Shown here: positions 41,346 to 50,693 of the stretch, piece after piece
Layout: every line of letters begins with the position of its first letter
How positions within the stretch are numbered: position 1 is the stretch's first letter
Assembly (NCBI GenBank): GCA_035570055.1
Contig: DATMLM010000099.1
Coordinates: 17,925 to 81,924, forward strand
Direction of reading: 5' to 3'
DNA: 64,000 bases
Source: DASRDS01 sp035570055
GTDB taxonomy: Bacteria; Gemmatimonadota; Gemmatimonadetes; Gemmatimonadales; Gemmatimonadaceae
The notes under the pieces: model-generated
What the model was told of the DNA's origin: nothing
The model's database searches: none
The model's input: only the letters and a program-made list of their open reading frames with translations
Program-made: the position numbers and the translations under genes

Positions 41346-43751
41346 ATGAATCTCCGATTGGCGTTGCGCGACATGGTGAGGCGCCCCACGTTCGCGGCCG
41401 CCATCATCCTGACGCTCACGATCAGCCTCGGCGCGACGATCGCGGCATTCGCGTTCATCGATGCCGTATTCCTGACGCGACTCCCGGTTCGCGACCAGGA
41501 CCGCCTCGTGGTGATGACCGCCAAAGACGCCAGCCTCGTTGGTGAATTTGGGGTCACCCCGGAGACGCGCACGCAACTCGTCCAACGGCGGCGCGCGTTC
41601 AGCGACGTCACGGCGTTCATCTCGTGGGGCCCCTACCCGTTCGCAGTTCGCGACGGAAACCACGTCGCGCATCTGTCTCGCTCCGCCGTCGCCGGCAATT
41701 TCTTCGATGTCCTCGGCGCCCGCGCGGAGCTCGGACGGCTCCTGCGCCCCGAAGACGACATCATAGGCGCACCCCAGACGGTCGTGTTGAGCGATCGACT
41801 GTGGCGACGCGATTTCGGCGCGGATTCGACGCTGGTCGGACGGGTGCTCTACTTCGCCCGTGAACCCCATCGCGTCGTCGGCATCGCGCCGCCGGAGTTT
41901 GCCTACCCAGCGGGGACCGATGCGTGGACCGCCGCGGTCCCGGAATTCGACACCCGCTTCGGCGAGAGCGTGGACAGCCTGCCGTTCTTTCTCGTCGGCC
42001 GACTGCTGCCGGGCGTCAGCCAGAATGCGGCGCGGGCCGAGCTCGAGGCGGTGCTGCGCCTCGTCCTGCCGACCAGCCAGCTCTTCGCCACCTGGAAAAT
42101 CCGCGGACTCCCGCTCCCGCTGAATGGATCGGTGACGCCGTTCACCGACATCGTGCTCGGTACGGAGCTCCGACCGGCTCTGATCGTGCTCTTCGCGGCG
42201 GTCCTCCTCGTCCTCGCGATTGCCTGGGCCAACATCGCCGGGCTGCTGTTGGGCCGCGGCCTGGCTCGCGCCCCGGAGTTGGCCATCCGGCGCGCGCTTG
42301 GCGCGAGCCGCCGGCAGATTGCCGAGTACCTGCTGGTCGAATCGGCCTTGCTCGCTGGCATTGGTGGTGTGCTCGGCTTCGCGTTTGCGGTGTTGCTGAT
42401 CCACGGCGCCATCGCGTTCGCGCCTTCCGGTCTGCCGATGATCAGCACCGCGCACATCGACCCGGTGGTTTTGGTCTTCGCCTTGGGCATTACCTTGCTT
42501 GCTCCGATCGCATTCGGTCTGGCGCCGGCGATGCGCGGCGCGACCCGGGCGGACACGAACCGGTCGGTGATCGGTGGACCCGTCACGCGACTGGCCCGGC
42601 ACGCGCTGGTCGCCGCCCAAGTGGCGCTGGCGCTGGTCGTGCTGTCGGGCGCCGCGCTGCTGGGACGCACGCTCGCCAGACTGGAAACGACGTCGCTGGG
42701 ATTCGACCCGACGCATCTCCTCTTCTTCAAGCCCGACATCCTCGCGGCCGCCGACAAGAGCGACACGGCGATCAACACGCGTATGGGTCGCACGATCCAG
42801 GACCTGAATTTGCCGATCACGTCTTCATACGTGCTGCCGTTCTCGGGTGCCATCCCGGGTGCGCCCTACACGCTCGACGGACAGTCGACTCCTCCCGCGG
42901 GGCAGAGCCCGGAAGTGCTCTGCACATACGCGCTGGATGACTACTTCCGTCTCATGGGCATTCCGCTCCTGCGAGGTCGGTCCCTCTCGCGCACGGACGA
43001 TCGCGGCGCACTGCCCGTCGCTGTTGTGAATGCAGCCTTCGCCCGCAAAGCATGGCCCGATCAGGACGCGCTCGGGCACCGCATCCATTTCCGCGGTGAC
43101 TTGCAGCGGGATCGTTGGTGGACCGTCGTGGGTGTGGCGGCCGACACGCGATTTACCGATGTCTCCGGGCCGCCGACCGAGACGGTCTACCTCAATCCCC
43201 GACAGATCGAGTGGGACCCTGACTATTGGTACGTGTTACGGACGGATCACCCGGAGCGGGCCGAGCGGCCGTTGCAGCAGGCCATCGAGTCGGCGAACCC
43301 CGCCTTTGGCATTAGCCGCGCGGTGACCGGTTCACGTCTGCTCGATACGCGCCTCGCCCGGCCACGCGCGCTGGCGGCGCTGTTCACCGCGCTGTCGGCG
43401 ACCGCACTCTTGCTCGCGGCCGTCGGTCTGTTCGGCGTGCTGTCTGGCTACATCCGCGAGCGCCGCCGCGAAATCGCCGTCCGCTCGGCCTTGGGCGCGA
43501 GCCCGGCGCAGCTGGGCGCGCTCGTGCTGGCGCAGACGCTCACCATGAGCGTGGCCGGCATTGCGTGTGGGTTGCCGTTGGCGCTCGGCGGCTCGCGCGC
43601 ATTGCGGGCCATGGTCAGCGACGTGCAGGCTCCCGACGTGCTCACCATCATCGCCGTCGCCATCGTGCTCATCGGCATCGTCGCGGCCGCGGCCTATGGG
43701 CCAACCGTCCGGGCGTCGCGCGTCGATCCGAGGACCGCGCTCGCCGAGTAG
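41346..43751 (+). CDS. ADOP-type ABC permease (FtsX/MacB_PCD duplicated)
   Basis: An 801-residue permease of the acidobacterial duplicated orphan permease kind: two MacB_PCD/FtsX halves each with a periplasmic domain. First half starts with RRPTFAAAIILTLTISLGATIAA and continues with ARAPELAIRRALGASRRQIAEYLL; the second half has RERRREIAVRSALGASPAQLGALVLAQTLTM. About eight membrane helices. No ATPase gene is adjacent, which is usual for this family. Transport or signalling role unknown. Confidence 0.92.
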   Translation: MNLRLALRDMVRRPTFAAAIILTLTISLGATIAAFAFIDAVFLTRLPVRDQDRLVVMTAKDASLVGEFGVTPETRTQLVQRRRAFSDVTAFISWGPYPFAVRDGNHVAHLSRSAVAGNFFDVLGARAELGRLLRPEDDIIGAPQTVVLSDRLWRRDFGADSTLVGRVLYFAREPHRVVGIAPPEFAYPAGTDAWTAAVPEFDTRFGESVDSLPFFLVGRLLPGVSQNAARAELEAVLRLVLPTSQLFATWKIRGLPLPLNGSVTPFTDIVLGTELRPALIVLFAAVLLVLAIAWANIAGLLLGRGLARAPELAIRRALGASRRQIAEYLLVESALLAGIGGVLGFAFAVLLIHGAIAFAPSGLPMISTAHIDPVVLVFALGITLLAPIAFGLAPAMRGATRADTNRSVIGGPVTRLARHALVAAQVALALVVLSGAALLGRTLARLETTSLGFDPTHLLFFKPDILAAADKSDTAINTRMGRTIQDLNLPITSSYVLPFSGAIPGAPYTLDGQSTPPAGQSPEVLCTYALDDYFRLMGIPLLRGRSLSRTDDRGALPVAVVNAAFARKAWPDQDALGHRIHFRGDLQRDRWWTVVGVAADTRFTDVSGPPTETVYLNPRQIEWDPDYWYVLRTDHPERAERPLQQAIESANPAFGISRAVTGSRLLDTRLARPRALAALFTALSATALLLAAVGLFGVLSGYIRERRREIAVRSALGASPAQLGALVLAQTLTMSVAGIACGLPLALGGSRALRAMVSDVQAPDVLTIIAVAIVLIGIVAAAAYGPTVRASRVDPRTALAE

Positions 43752-45287
43752 CTAGAATGCGCTCCCGGCGTTCGTCATGACGACGCCGAATACTTCGATC
43801 GCCGCCCAGAGGTTCGCCAATCGCGTATTCTCGTTCGCCGCGTGCTGATTGTTGTCGTAGTTCACAGTCGGCAGATTGATGAGCGGCTTGTGGAGCACGG
43901 ACTCGAATTCGCTCATCGGCAGACTGCCACCCATGGCGGGGATGACCACGAGCGGCTGATCGCTGGCCTCGGCCACGAGGTGCTCGATCGCCTTCGAGAT
44001 CGGCAGATCGAGCGACGTGCGCTGGGCCGCGTAGCCGTTCCCCCACTGGAGGCGGATGACCTTCGGATGCGCGAGCCGCATCTCGCGATCGACGCTGTCG
44101 TGCACGATGAAAAATCCCTGCCGCCGGATGTGCGCCTCGACGAGCTCGCGCACGTGCGGCGGCGTCTCGTTCGGCACCAGCCGGAAGTCGACGGAGGCGC
44201 GCGCCTCCGTCGGAATCGCGTTGGCCGCCGTCGCGCCGACGGCGCCAGACTGAAATCCGCGGAAGTTGATCGCGGGGAGCATGATGCGCTCGGCGAGCCG
44301 CGCATCGTTGGCCTCGGACGCGCCGAGCGCCAGCGTCTGTCGCAAGAGCGAATCGGGTCGCGGCAACTTCGCGATCGCCGCTCTCTCACTCGGCAACAAT
44401 GGCCTGACGTCATCCGTGTAGCTCGCGATGAGAATGTGGCCGTCCGGCGCCCGCATGCTCGCCAGCAGCGACGCGAGCTGCGAGATGGGATTGGGCGCCC
44501 AGTTGCCATAGTGGCCGCTGTGCAGCGCGCGGGCAGGACCGTACGTCGTGAGCTCCAAGCTCATCGCTCCGCGCACGCCGAATCCGACAACAGGGCGGCC
44601 TGATTGGTCTATCGGGCCATCGCAGAACAGCCATACGTCGGCCTGGACCACGTCCTGGTACTTCTCGAGCATGGCCCTCGCGTGCGTGGAACCCGCTTCT
44701 TCTTCGCCCTCGAAATAGAACTTGAGATTCACGGAAGGGCGAAGACCGAGAGAGTGCAACGCGTCGAGTGCCGCCAGCATTGACATAATCGGCGCCTTGT
44801 CATCGCTGGCCGAGCGGCCGTAGAGGCGTGCTTCGCCAGGGACGGTGTCCCCATCGGCCGGCACTGAGATGACGTCGGCGCCGTTACGAAGCACCGGCTG
44901 CCACGGCGGCGTGGCCCAGTCCGCCAGGGTCACGGGCTGCCCATCATAGTGCGCATAGAGCATGACCGTGTGCGTTGCGCCGGGCGATGCCAGCTCGCCG
45001 TACACAGCGGGCGGGCTGCCGGGTAACTCGAGCAACCGGGCCGAGACACCGCGGCGCTGGAGCATGGCCACGAGGGTGTCGGCGTTGTGTCGCACGTCGG
45101 CTGAGTCTGACGCGACGTTTCGGAGGGAGACGAGAGTCGTAAACTCACGGAGGACGCTGCCTTCGTGAGCGAGGCGCCAGGCGTGTATGGCCGGCCGCGG
45201 ACCCTGGGCCTGAGCGGCCTGCGCCGCGAAAAGGGCCCCAATGATGAGCTTCCAACGATTGGGGTAGTTCGTGCCACTCAGATGCAT
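43752..45287 (-). CDS. M20-family dipeptidase, exported
   Basis: A 511-residue zinc peptidase. A signal peptide (about residues 1-28, ending in AAQAAQAQ) precedes the M20 domain: the metal ligands are in LYAHYDGQPV, GRSASDDKAPI and FYFEGEEEAGS, and the late histidine is in NNQHAANEN; the lid domain has HSGHYGNWAPNP. It resembles carnosinase/PepV-like dipeptidases. The ATG at 45287 shares the palindrome ATGCAT with a possible start of the divergent gene. The 3' end is directly next to the ADOP permease stop (convergent). Confidence 0.9.
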   Translation of the reverse strand: MHLSGTNYPNRWKLIIGALFAAQAAQAQGPRPAIHAWRLAHEGSVLREFTTLVSLRNVASDSADVRHNADTLVAMLQRRGVSARLLELPGSPPAVYGELASPGATHTVMLYAHYDGQPVTLADWATPPWQPVLRNGADVISVPADGDTVPGEARLYGRSASDDKAPIMSMLAALDALHSLGLRPSVNLKFYFEGEEEAGSTHARAMLEKYQDVVQADVWLFCDGPIDQSGRPVVGFGVRGAMSLELTTYGPARALHSGHYGNWAPNPISQLASLLASMRAPDGHILIASYTDDVRPLLPSERAAIAKLPRPDSLLRQTLALGASEANDARLAERIMLPAINFRGFQSGAVGATAANAIPTEARASVDFRLVPNETPPHVRELVEAHIRRQGFFIVHDSVDREMRLAHPKVIRLQWGNGYAAQRTSLDLPISKAIEHLVAEASDQPLVVIPAMGGSLPMSEFESVLHKPLINLPTVNYDNNQHAANENTRLANLWAAIEVFGVVMTNAGSAF

Positions 45288-45360
45288 GCAGGAACTTACG
45301 CCAAAGATCGAGGTCCGAATCCGGCGTGACACCAAGCCGACCCGTGCGAACATTTCGGCC

Positions 45361-46698
45361 GTGTTACCCAGTCCGGATATTTGCGAGCGCGCCCTCGCCG
45401 CGCGTGATGCCCGTTTCGACGGCGTCTTTTACGTCGGCATCACCTCGACCGGCATCTACTGCCGCCCGGTGTGCCCCTCCCGGTTCGCCACGTCCGAGAA
45501 CCGCCGGTTCTTCGCATCGGCCGCGTCGGCCGAGCACGCGGGGTACCGCCCCTGCCTCAGGTGCCGTCCGGAGCTCGCGCCCGGTCGCGGGCAGATGGAG
45601 GCCCTGCCTCGTTTGGCCGCGGCAGCCGCAGAGCGGATCGCGGCTGGCGCGCTGAACGGCCGGGGGGTGACGGAGCTAGCGTCCGACCTCGGCGTCAGCG
45701 AGCGCCACCTCCGGCGCGCGGTCGAGCGCGCGATTGGCGTCTCTCCGATAGCGTTGGCGCAGACCCATCGACTGCTGCTCGCCAAGCAGCTGCTCGTCGA
45801 CACCTCGCTGTCGGTCACGCAGATCGCTTTCGCCAGCGGCTTTCAGAGCCTCCGCCGGTTCAACTCGGTCTTTCGCGAGCGGTACCGGCTGAGCCCCACA
45901 GAAATTCGCCGGACGCGGGACGGCGCCCCCGAGCCGCGCCGAACCGACCTGATTCGACTCACGCTGAGCTATCGCGCACCGCTGGCGTGGGAAGCGCTCA
46001 TGGCGCTGATCGGCCGAAGCACGCTCCCGGGCGTCGAAGTGGTGAGCGGGAACCGATACGCCCGAACGGTGCGCATGGGCGACCGGACTGGGGTCGTGTT
46101 CGTCGAGGATTCGCCCACGAGCAAGGCGCATGTGAACGTTGACGTGTCTCCGTCCTTGTTGCCGTCATTGATGCCGTTGCTTGCACAGATTAGACGCCTG
46201 TTTGATCTCGACGCCGAGCCGAACGTGGTCGATGCGCACCTGGCGCAGGGCGGTTTGGCCGACTTGGTCGCCGCGCGGCCGGGCCTCAGGGTTCCGGGCG
46301 CGTTCGACGGGTTCGAGGTTGCTTTGGCGCTGCTGCTGCGCGAGAGCCCCGAGGGTGAGGCCCGCCGCGTGGTGGCCAGCCTGGGCGAGCTCTGCGAGAC
46401 CGACACCCCGGGCCTGACGCACGTCGCGCCCTGCGCCACCCGTGCGGCGCAGGCACCCGGCGCGGTCGGGGCGCTGGCGCGCGCGGTCGTGAGCGGTGCC
46501 CTGCGATTGGCGCCGGGCGCGGACGCGGTTGCGGCGCGACGTACGCTCATGACGATTCCTGGGGTCGACGACCGCCTCGCGACCACCATCGTCATGCGCG
46601 CGTTGCATTGGCCCGACGCGTTCCCGGCATCGGATCGCGCCAGGGCAGAATCATGGCGCCCCTGGCGCGCGTACGCGGCATTGCACCTCTGGTCATAG
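45361..46698 (+). CDS. Ada-type/AlkA fusion DNA-repair protein with shortened glycosylase end
   Basis: A 445-residue fusion for alkylation repair. Ada zinc domain with four cysteines C34, C38, C65 and C68 (YCRPVCPS, PCLRCRPE), an AraC-type HTH (about 80-180; LGVSERHLRRAVERAIGVSP), an AlkA N-terminal domain and a HhH-GPD glycosylase domain (IPGVDDRLATTIVMRAL). The catalytic Asp in FPASD is kept, but only six residues separate it from WRPWRAYAALHLW, about 14 fewer than in E. coli AlkA. GTG 45361 fits the family; ATG 45286 would add 25 residues. Confidence 0.9.
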   Translation: MLPSPDICERALAARDARFDGVFYVGITSTGIYCRPVCPSRFATSENRRFFASAASAEHAGYRPCLRCRPELAPGRGQMEALPRLAAAAAERIAAGALNGRGVTELASDLGVSERHLRRAVERAIGVSPIALAQTHRLLLAKQLLVDTSLSVTQIAFASGFQSLRRFNSVFRERYRLSPTEIRRTRDGAPEPRRTDLIRLTLSYRAPLAWEALMALIGRSTLPGVEVVSGNRYARTVRMGDRTGVVFVEDSPTSKAHVNVDVSPSLLPSLMPLLAQIRRLFDLDAEPNVVDAHLAQGGLADLVAARPGLRVPGAFDGFEVALALLLRESPEGEARRVVASLGELCETDTPGLTHVAPCATRAAQAPGAVGALARAVVSGALRLAPGADAVAARRTLMTIPGVDDRLATTIVMRALHWPDAFPASDRARAESWRPWRAYAALHLWS

Positions 46699-46726
46699 GA
46701 GGTCCCAGCCGGCTAGTATCGTGGCC

Positions 46727-49700
46727 ATGCGAAATGCCATGGTCGCTCTTTGCGTCGCCGCCATCCCCGCCACCGTAGCGACGACCGCCGGCGCGCAGTC
46801 TCCCGACCTCTCGTCCGCCATGCACTGGCGCCAGATTGGCCCGCCGCGGGCCGGTCGCGCCCGGGCGCTCGCTGGGATACCGAGCCAGCCGAACGTCTTC
46901 TATATCGGATTCGACAACGGCGGGGTGTGGCGCTCGACGGATTACGGCTCGACCTGGACTCCGCTCTTCGATCAAGAGCCCACGGGTTCGATTGGCGCGA
47001 TCGCCGTCGCGCCGTCGGATCCGAACGTGATCTACGTCGGCAGCGGCGCCGGAATTATTCGTCCGGATCTCGCCGTCGGCGATGGTGTGTACAAATCCAC
47101 GGACGCCGGCAAAACATGGACACACCTCGGCCTTCGCGAGAGTCAGATGATCGCGATGATCGACGTCGATCCGCGCGATCCCAACCGGCTCTTCGTGGCC
47201 GCGCTCGGTCACCCGTATGGCCCCAATCCCGAGCGTGGGATTTTCCGCTCGACCGATGGCGGCCAGACGTTCGAGAAGGTGCTGTATAAGAACGAATACC
47301 AAAGCGGCAACGACGTCCGCATAGATCCCACCAATCCGAGCGTCGTGTACGCGGCGCTGTGGCAGCAACAGCAGGCCTATTTCGAGGGCGGGTCGTTCGA
47401 TACGACCGGTGGTGGGATTTATAAATCGACGGACGGTGGCACGACGTGGCGGCAGCTGACGAATGGCCTGCCGAGTGTCATAGAAGCCAACTTGGGGCTA
47501 GCGCCGAGCAATACCAATACGCTGTACACGATGGTCGCTGGCGTCGCGGCCGGCGATACGACCACGAATGGCGGGCGCGGCAAAGTCTTGTTCTACAAGT
47601 CGACCGACGCCGGCGAACACTGGCAACTCGCCAGTAGCGATCCGAGGCCGCTGACCAGAATTGGCGGCGGCGACGTCCCGACGATCGCGATCGACGGCAA
47701 GAACGAGAACGTGGTGTACAGCGCATCGATCGTGTACTGGCGCACCGAAGACGGCGGCTCGAGTTGGACGCCGATACGAGGGTCCCCGGGTGGCGATGAC
47801 TATCAAAAGTCGTGGGTGAACCCGGCCAACTCCGATATCATCCTGCTCGTCGCCGACCAGGGTGGCGTGGTCTCGGCCAACCGCGGCGCCTCGTGGAGCA
47901 ACTGGTACACGCAGCCGACGGCCGCGATGTATCACGTGTCGACGGACATGGCATTCCCGTATCGCGTCTGCGGCGGGCAGCAGGACTCGGGCTCGGGCTG
48001 CGTCGACAGCCGCGGAGATGACGGCGAGATCACGTTCCACGATTGGCATCCCGCCGACATTCAAGAATACGGGATAGCGGCGTCGGACCCCCGCGATCCC
48101 GATCTCGTCTTCGGCTCCGCGCGAACGAACGTCTCGCTCTACAATCGCCGCACGGGACAAACCACGCTCCTGGGCCCCGATCTCACGGGCTACAAGCGGA
48201 ACGTGCGCACGATGCCGATCGAATGGTCGCCGGTGGACCCGTCGATCATGTTCTACGTCTCGGACGCCGTCTGGCGGTCCGCGGACCACGCGCACACGTG
48301 GACGCGCGTGAGCCCCGATCTCGCGCGGCAGACGTGGGATCCGCCGGCGAGCGCCGGCCAATATGCAGGGCGCATCAAGCCCGGCCCGCGCGGCGCTATC
48401 ACCGCCCTGGCCCTCTCCTCACGCGACATCAACGTCATCTGGGCAGGCACGGACGACGGCAATATCCAAGTCACGATGAACGGCGGCACGTCGTGGTCGA
48501 ACGTCACGCCGGCGGCTATCAAGCCGTGGACCAGAATATTCAACATGGACGCGGGTCACTTCGATCGCCTCACCGCGTATGCGGCCGCGAATACGCTGCG
48601 TATCGACGATCTGAATCCCCACCTTTGGCGCACCCACGATGGGGGCAAGACGTGGACGGAGATCGATAACGGCATCGCGCCGGGCGCCGTCACGAACGCG
48701 ATCCGCGAAGATCCACGAGTCAAAGGCCTGCTCTACGCGTCGACCGAAAGCCAAGTCTGGGTGTCGTATGACGACGGCGACCACTGGGAATCGCTGCGCC
48801 TCAACATGCCGGCGATATCGGTTCGAGACATCCGGGTGAAGGATGACAGCACCTGCTTGTGTGCCGACCTGGTCGCCGGAACGCACGGTCGCGGCTACTG
48901 GATCCTCGACAACCTGACCCCGCTCCGCCAGGCCGCGGCCGCGAAGGCCGCGCACGGCGCGTACCTGTTCAAGCCGCACGTCGCGGTGCGCCTGCGCACG
49001 GGGACGAACGAACCCACGCCTTGGCCGCCGGAGCTGCCGGCCGGGGAGAACCCGCCGCCGGGCGCGGTGATCGACTACTGGCTGGGCGCCGACGCCTCCG
49101 GACCGATCACGCTCGACATCCTCGACTCCGCTGGCGCGGTCGTCCGGTCGTACGCGAGCACGGACTCGCTGGTGACGCCGGACGCCGCGCGGTGCCACGA
49201 GAAGCCGTCGTCGACGTATTGCGACCTGCCCTTCTATTGGCCGGCGCCGCCGATGCCGCTCGCTCCCACGGCCGGGATGCACCGTTTCAGCTGGGACCTG
49301 CGCTTCGGTCCGATTATGCCCCAGGACATCCTGTGGGGCGGCAGCCCTGACGGAACCGGAGCCGTTCCGCGGCGTACGTATCCTTTCATTAATGCGCCGT
49401 GGGCTCCGCCGGGCCGGTATACGGTGCGGCTCACGGTGAACGGCACGCGCTACACCCAACCCCTCGTGGTCAGACTCGATCCTCGCATCAAGACATCGGC
49501 CGCCAGCTTGACGCTGCTCGCCAGCCTCTCCCGCGAGATGTACCGGGATGCCGAGACCGCGCACGCGGCCTATCGCGACGCGCGCGCGATGTTGGACCGC
49601 GCCGGTGCCCTGCGGGACGAGATCGAGGCGCTGGCGCCGCCGCCGGATACGAGCACGCAACGGCGCCGCAACACGAACACCGAAGAGGAAGACAACGTCA

Positions 49701-49906
49701 TCGACAACGACGAGGCCGCGGAGTCCAAGCCGACGCTCGAAAGCACGAGCCGTGCATTGCTCACCGCCGCGATGGACATGCAGCGCGCCGACGTGGCGCC
49801 GACCGCCGTCCAGGTCGCGGCGTGCGCCGCTGCCCGGAAGGACTATGGAGCCGTGATGGCGCGATTTGCCGCCGTGCGCGCAAAAATGCAATCCAACAGC
49901 CGCTAA
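46727..49906 (+). CDS. Secreted BNR/VPS10-type beta-propeller protein
   Basis: A 1059-residue exported protein. Signal peptide MRNAMVALCVAAIPATVATTAGAQ (cleaved after about 24), then a long series of BNR/sialidase-like repeats of the type GVWRSTDYGSTW, GVYKSTDAGKTW, GIFRSTDGGQTF, GIYKSTDGGTTW and LWRTHDGGKTW, covering about residues 40-720, then an Ig-like segment and a charged helical tail ending in QSNSR. Abundant in Gemmatimonadota and Acidobacteriota; often called glycosyl hydrolase, but without identified catalytic residues. The 3' end is the parent of the copy at 36.3 kb. Confidence 0.9.
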   Translation: MRNAMVALCVAAIPATVATTAGAQSPDLSSAMHWRQIGPPRAGRARALAGIPSQPNVFYIGFDNGGVWRSTDYGSTWTPLFDQEPTGSIGAIAVAPSDPNVIYVGSGAGIIRPDLAVGDGVYKSTDAGKTWTHLGLRESQMIAMIDVDPRDPNRLFVAALGHPYGPNPERGIFRSTDGGQTFEKVLYKNEYQSGNDVRIDPTNPSVVYAALWQQQQAYFEGGSFDTTGGGIYKSTDGGTTWRQLTNGLPSVIEANLGLAPSNTNTLYTMVAGVAAGDTTTNGGRGKVLFYKSTDAGEHWQLASSDPRPLTRIGGGDVPTIAIDGKNENVVYSASIVYWRTEDGGSSWTPIRGSPGGDDYQKSWVNPANSDIILLVADQGGVVSANRGASWSNWYTQPTAAMYHVSTDMAFPYRVCGGQQDSGSGCVDSRGDDGEITFHDWHPADIQEYGIAASDPRDPDLVFGSARTNVSLYNRRTGQTTLLGPDLTGYKRNVRTMPIEWSPVDPSIMFYVSDAVWRSADHAHTWTRVSPDLARQTWDPPASAGQYAGRIKPGPRGAITALALSSRDINVIWAGTDDGNIQVTMNGGTSWSNVTPAAIKPWTRIFNMDAGHFDRLTAYAAANTLRIDDLNPHLWRTHDGGKTWTEIDNGIAPGAVTNAIREDPRVKGLLYASTESQVWVSYDDGDHWESLRLNMPAISVRDIRVKDDSTCLCADLVAGTHGRGYWILDNLTPLRQAAAAKAAHGAYLFKPHVAVRLRTGTNEPTPWPPELPAGENPPPGAVIDYWLGADASGPITLDILDSAGAVVRSYASTDSLVTPDAARCHEKPSSTYCDLPFYWPAPPMPLAPTAGMHRFSWDLRFGPIMPQDILWGGSPDGTGAVPRRTYPFINAPWAPPGRYTVRLTVNGTRYTQPLVVRLDPRIKTSAASLTLLASLSREMYRDAETAHAAYRDARAMLDRAGALRDEIEALAPPPDTSTQRRRNTNTEEEDNVIDNDEAAESKPTLESTSRALLTAAMDMQRADVAPTAVQVAACAAARKDYGAVMARFAAVRAKMQSNSR

Positions 49907-49916
49907 AATGCGTCGA
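49810..49916 (+). repeat. 3'-end segment duplicated (inverted) at 36324-36430
   Basis: One mismatch in 107 bases separates this segment from the reverse complement of 36324-36430. It spans the final 32 codons, stop and 10 bases of the BNR gene and ends inside the ribosome-binding region of the following lipoprotein gene. Confidence 0.85.
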
Positions 49917-49928
49917 GGAGAAATCCAC

Positions 49929-50693
49929 GTGAAGGTCAAAAGTCTGTGTTTCGTTGTGTTGGCCATCGTTTTGGGTGCCTGTAAGGGGCCGGCCGGCCCG
50001 GCGTTGGGAGGCACGTGGCAGGGGTTCGTGTACCTGCACGATGAGTACGGCGCTCCGCTCGTGACCGACTCGAACATGGTGGTCACGGCCTTGCCGACGG
50101 CGACGACCAGTACGACGAGTGACGTGGGCTACTACAGCTTCACGAGCCTGACGACCGGCGTGTATTCCCTGCAGTACATCCTGCCAGCCTTCGGCACGTA
50201 CTTCCTCGCGAACCAGCAGTTCGTGGGCGGAGGCACCGTCGAGATTCCCGGTCTCAACTTGGGCAGGGTGTCCAGCGGCGTGATCACCAATCTCGCGTTC
50301 GTCGCGAGTGCCACCGGCGATACGATCATCGCCATGGGCAATATCAACCCGCCCCCACCGGGCATCGCGCGCTACGTGCGCTTCTTCTTCGACCTGCAGC
50401 CCACCGTTGCCGGCACCTCGGTCACCACTTGGACGGTGACGCTGCCCGCCAGCGGACCGCCGTACGCCGTGACGGGCGCAACGTTCTCCATCGTGATCAC
50501 CGGTCAGGACCTGCGGGCATTACAACACGCATTCGCCACGGGCGTCACCGTGAACGCCATCGGGTACGGCGAGAGTTACTACGAGAACTCCTACCCGGAT
50601 ACGATCACCCAAACGGGCAAGCCGGTCTTCCCCAACCTCTGCAAGGTGGCGTCGAACCTCACGACGTTCGCGATGGTCCCGTCTCCGTTCTAG
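49929..50693 (+). CDS. Lipoprotein with carboxypeptidase-regulatory-like domain (paralogue B)
   Basis: A 254-residue lipoprotein (lipobox LGAC; then KGPAGPA). It is a paralogue of the protein at 16963-17724 with the same order of motifs: GFVYLHDEYGAPL, YYSFTSLTTGVYSLQY, QFVGGGTVEI, LQHAFATGVTVNAIGYGESYY. GTG 49929 has GAGGAG eight bases upstream. It follows the BNR gene by 22 bases and is probably co-transcribed. Function unknown; a surface protein. Confidence 0.82.
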   Translation: MKVKSLCFVVLAIVLGACKGPAGPALGGTWQGFVYLHDEYGAPLVTDSNMVVTALPTATTSTTSDVGYYSFTSLTTGVYSLQYILPAFGTYFLANQQFVGGGTVEIPGLNLGRVSSGVITNLAFVASATGDTIIAMGNINPPPPGIARYVRFFFDLQPTVAGTSVTTWTVTLPASGPPYAVTGATFSIVITGQDLRALQHAFATGVTVNAIGYGESYYENSYPDTITQTGKPVFPNLCKVASNLTTFAMVPSPF

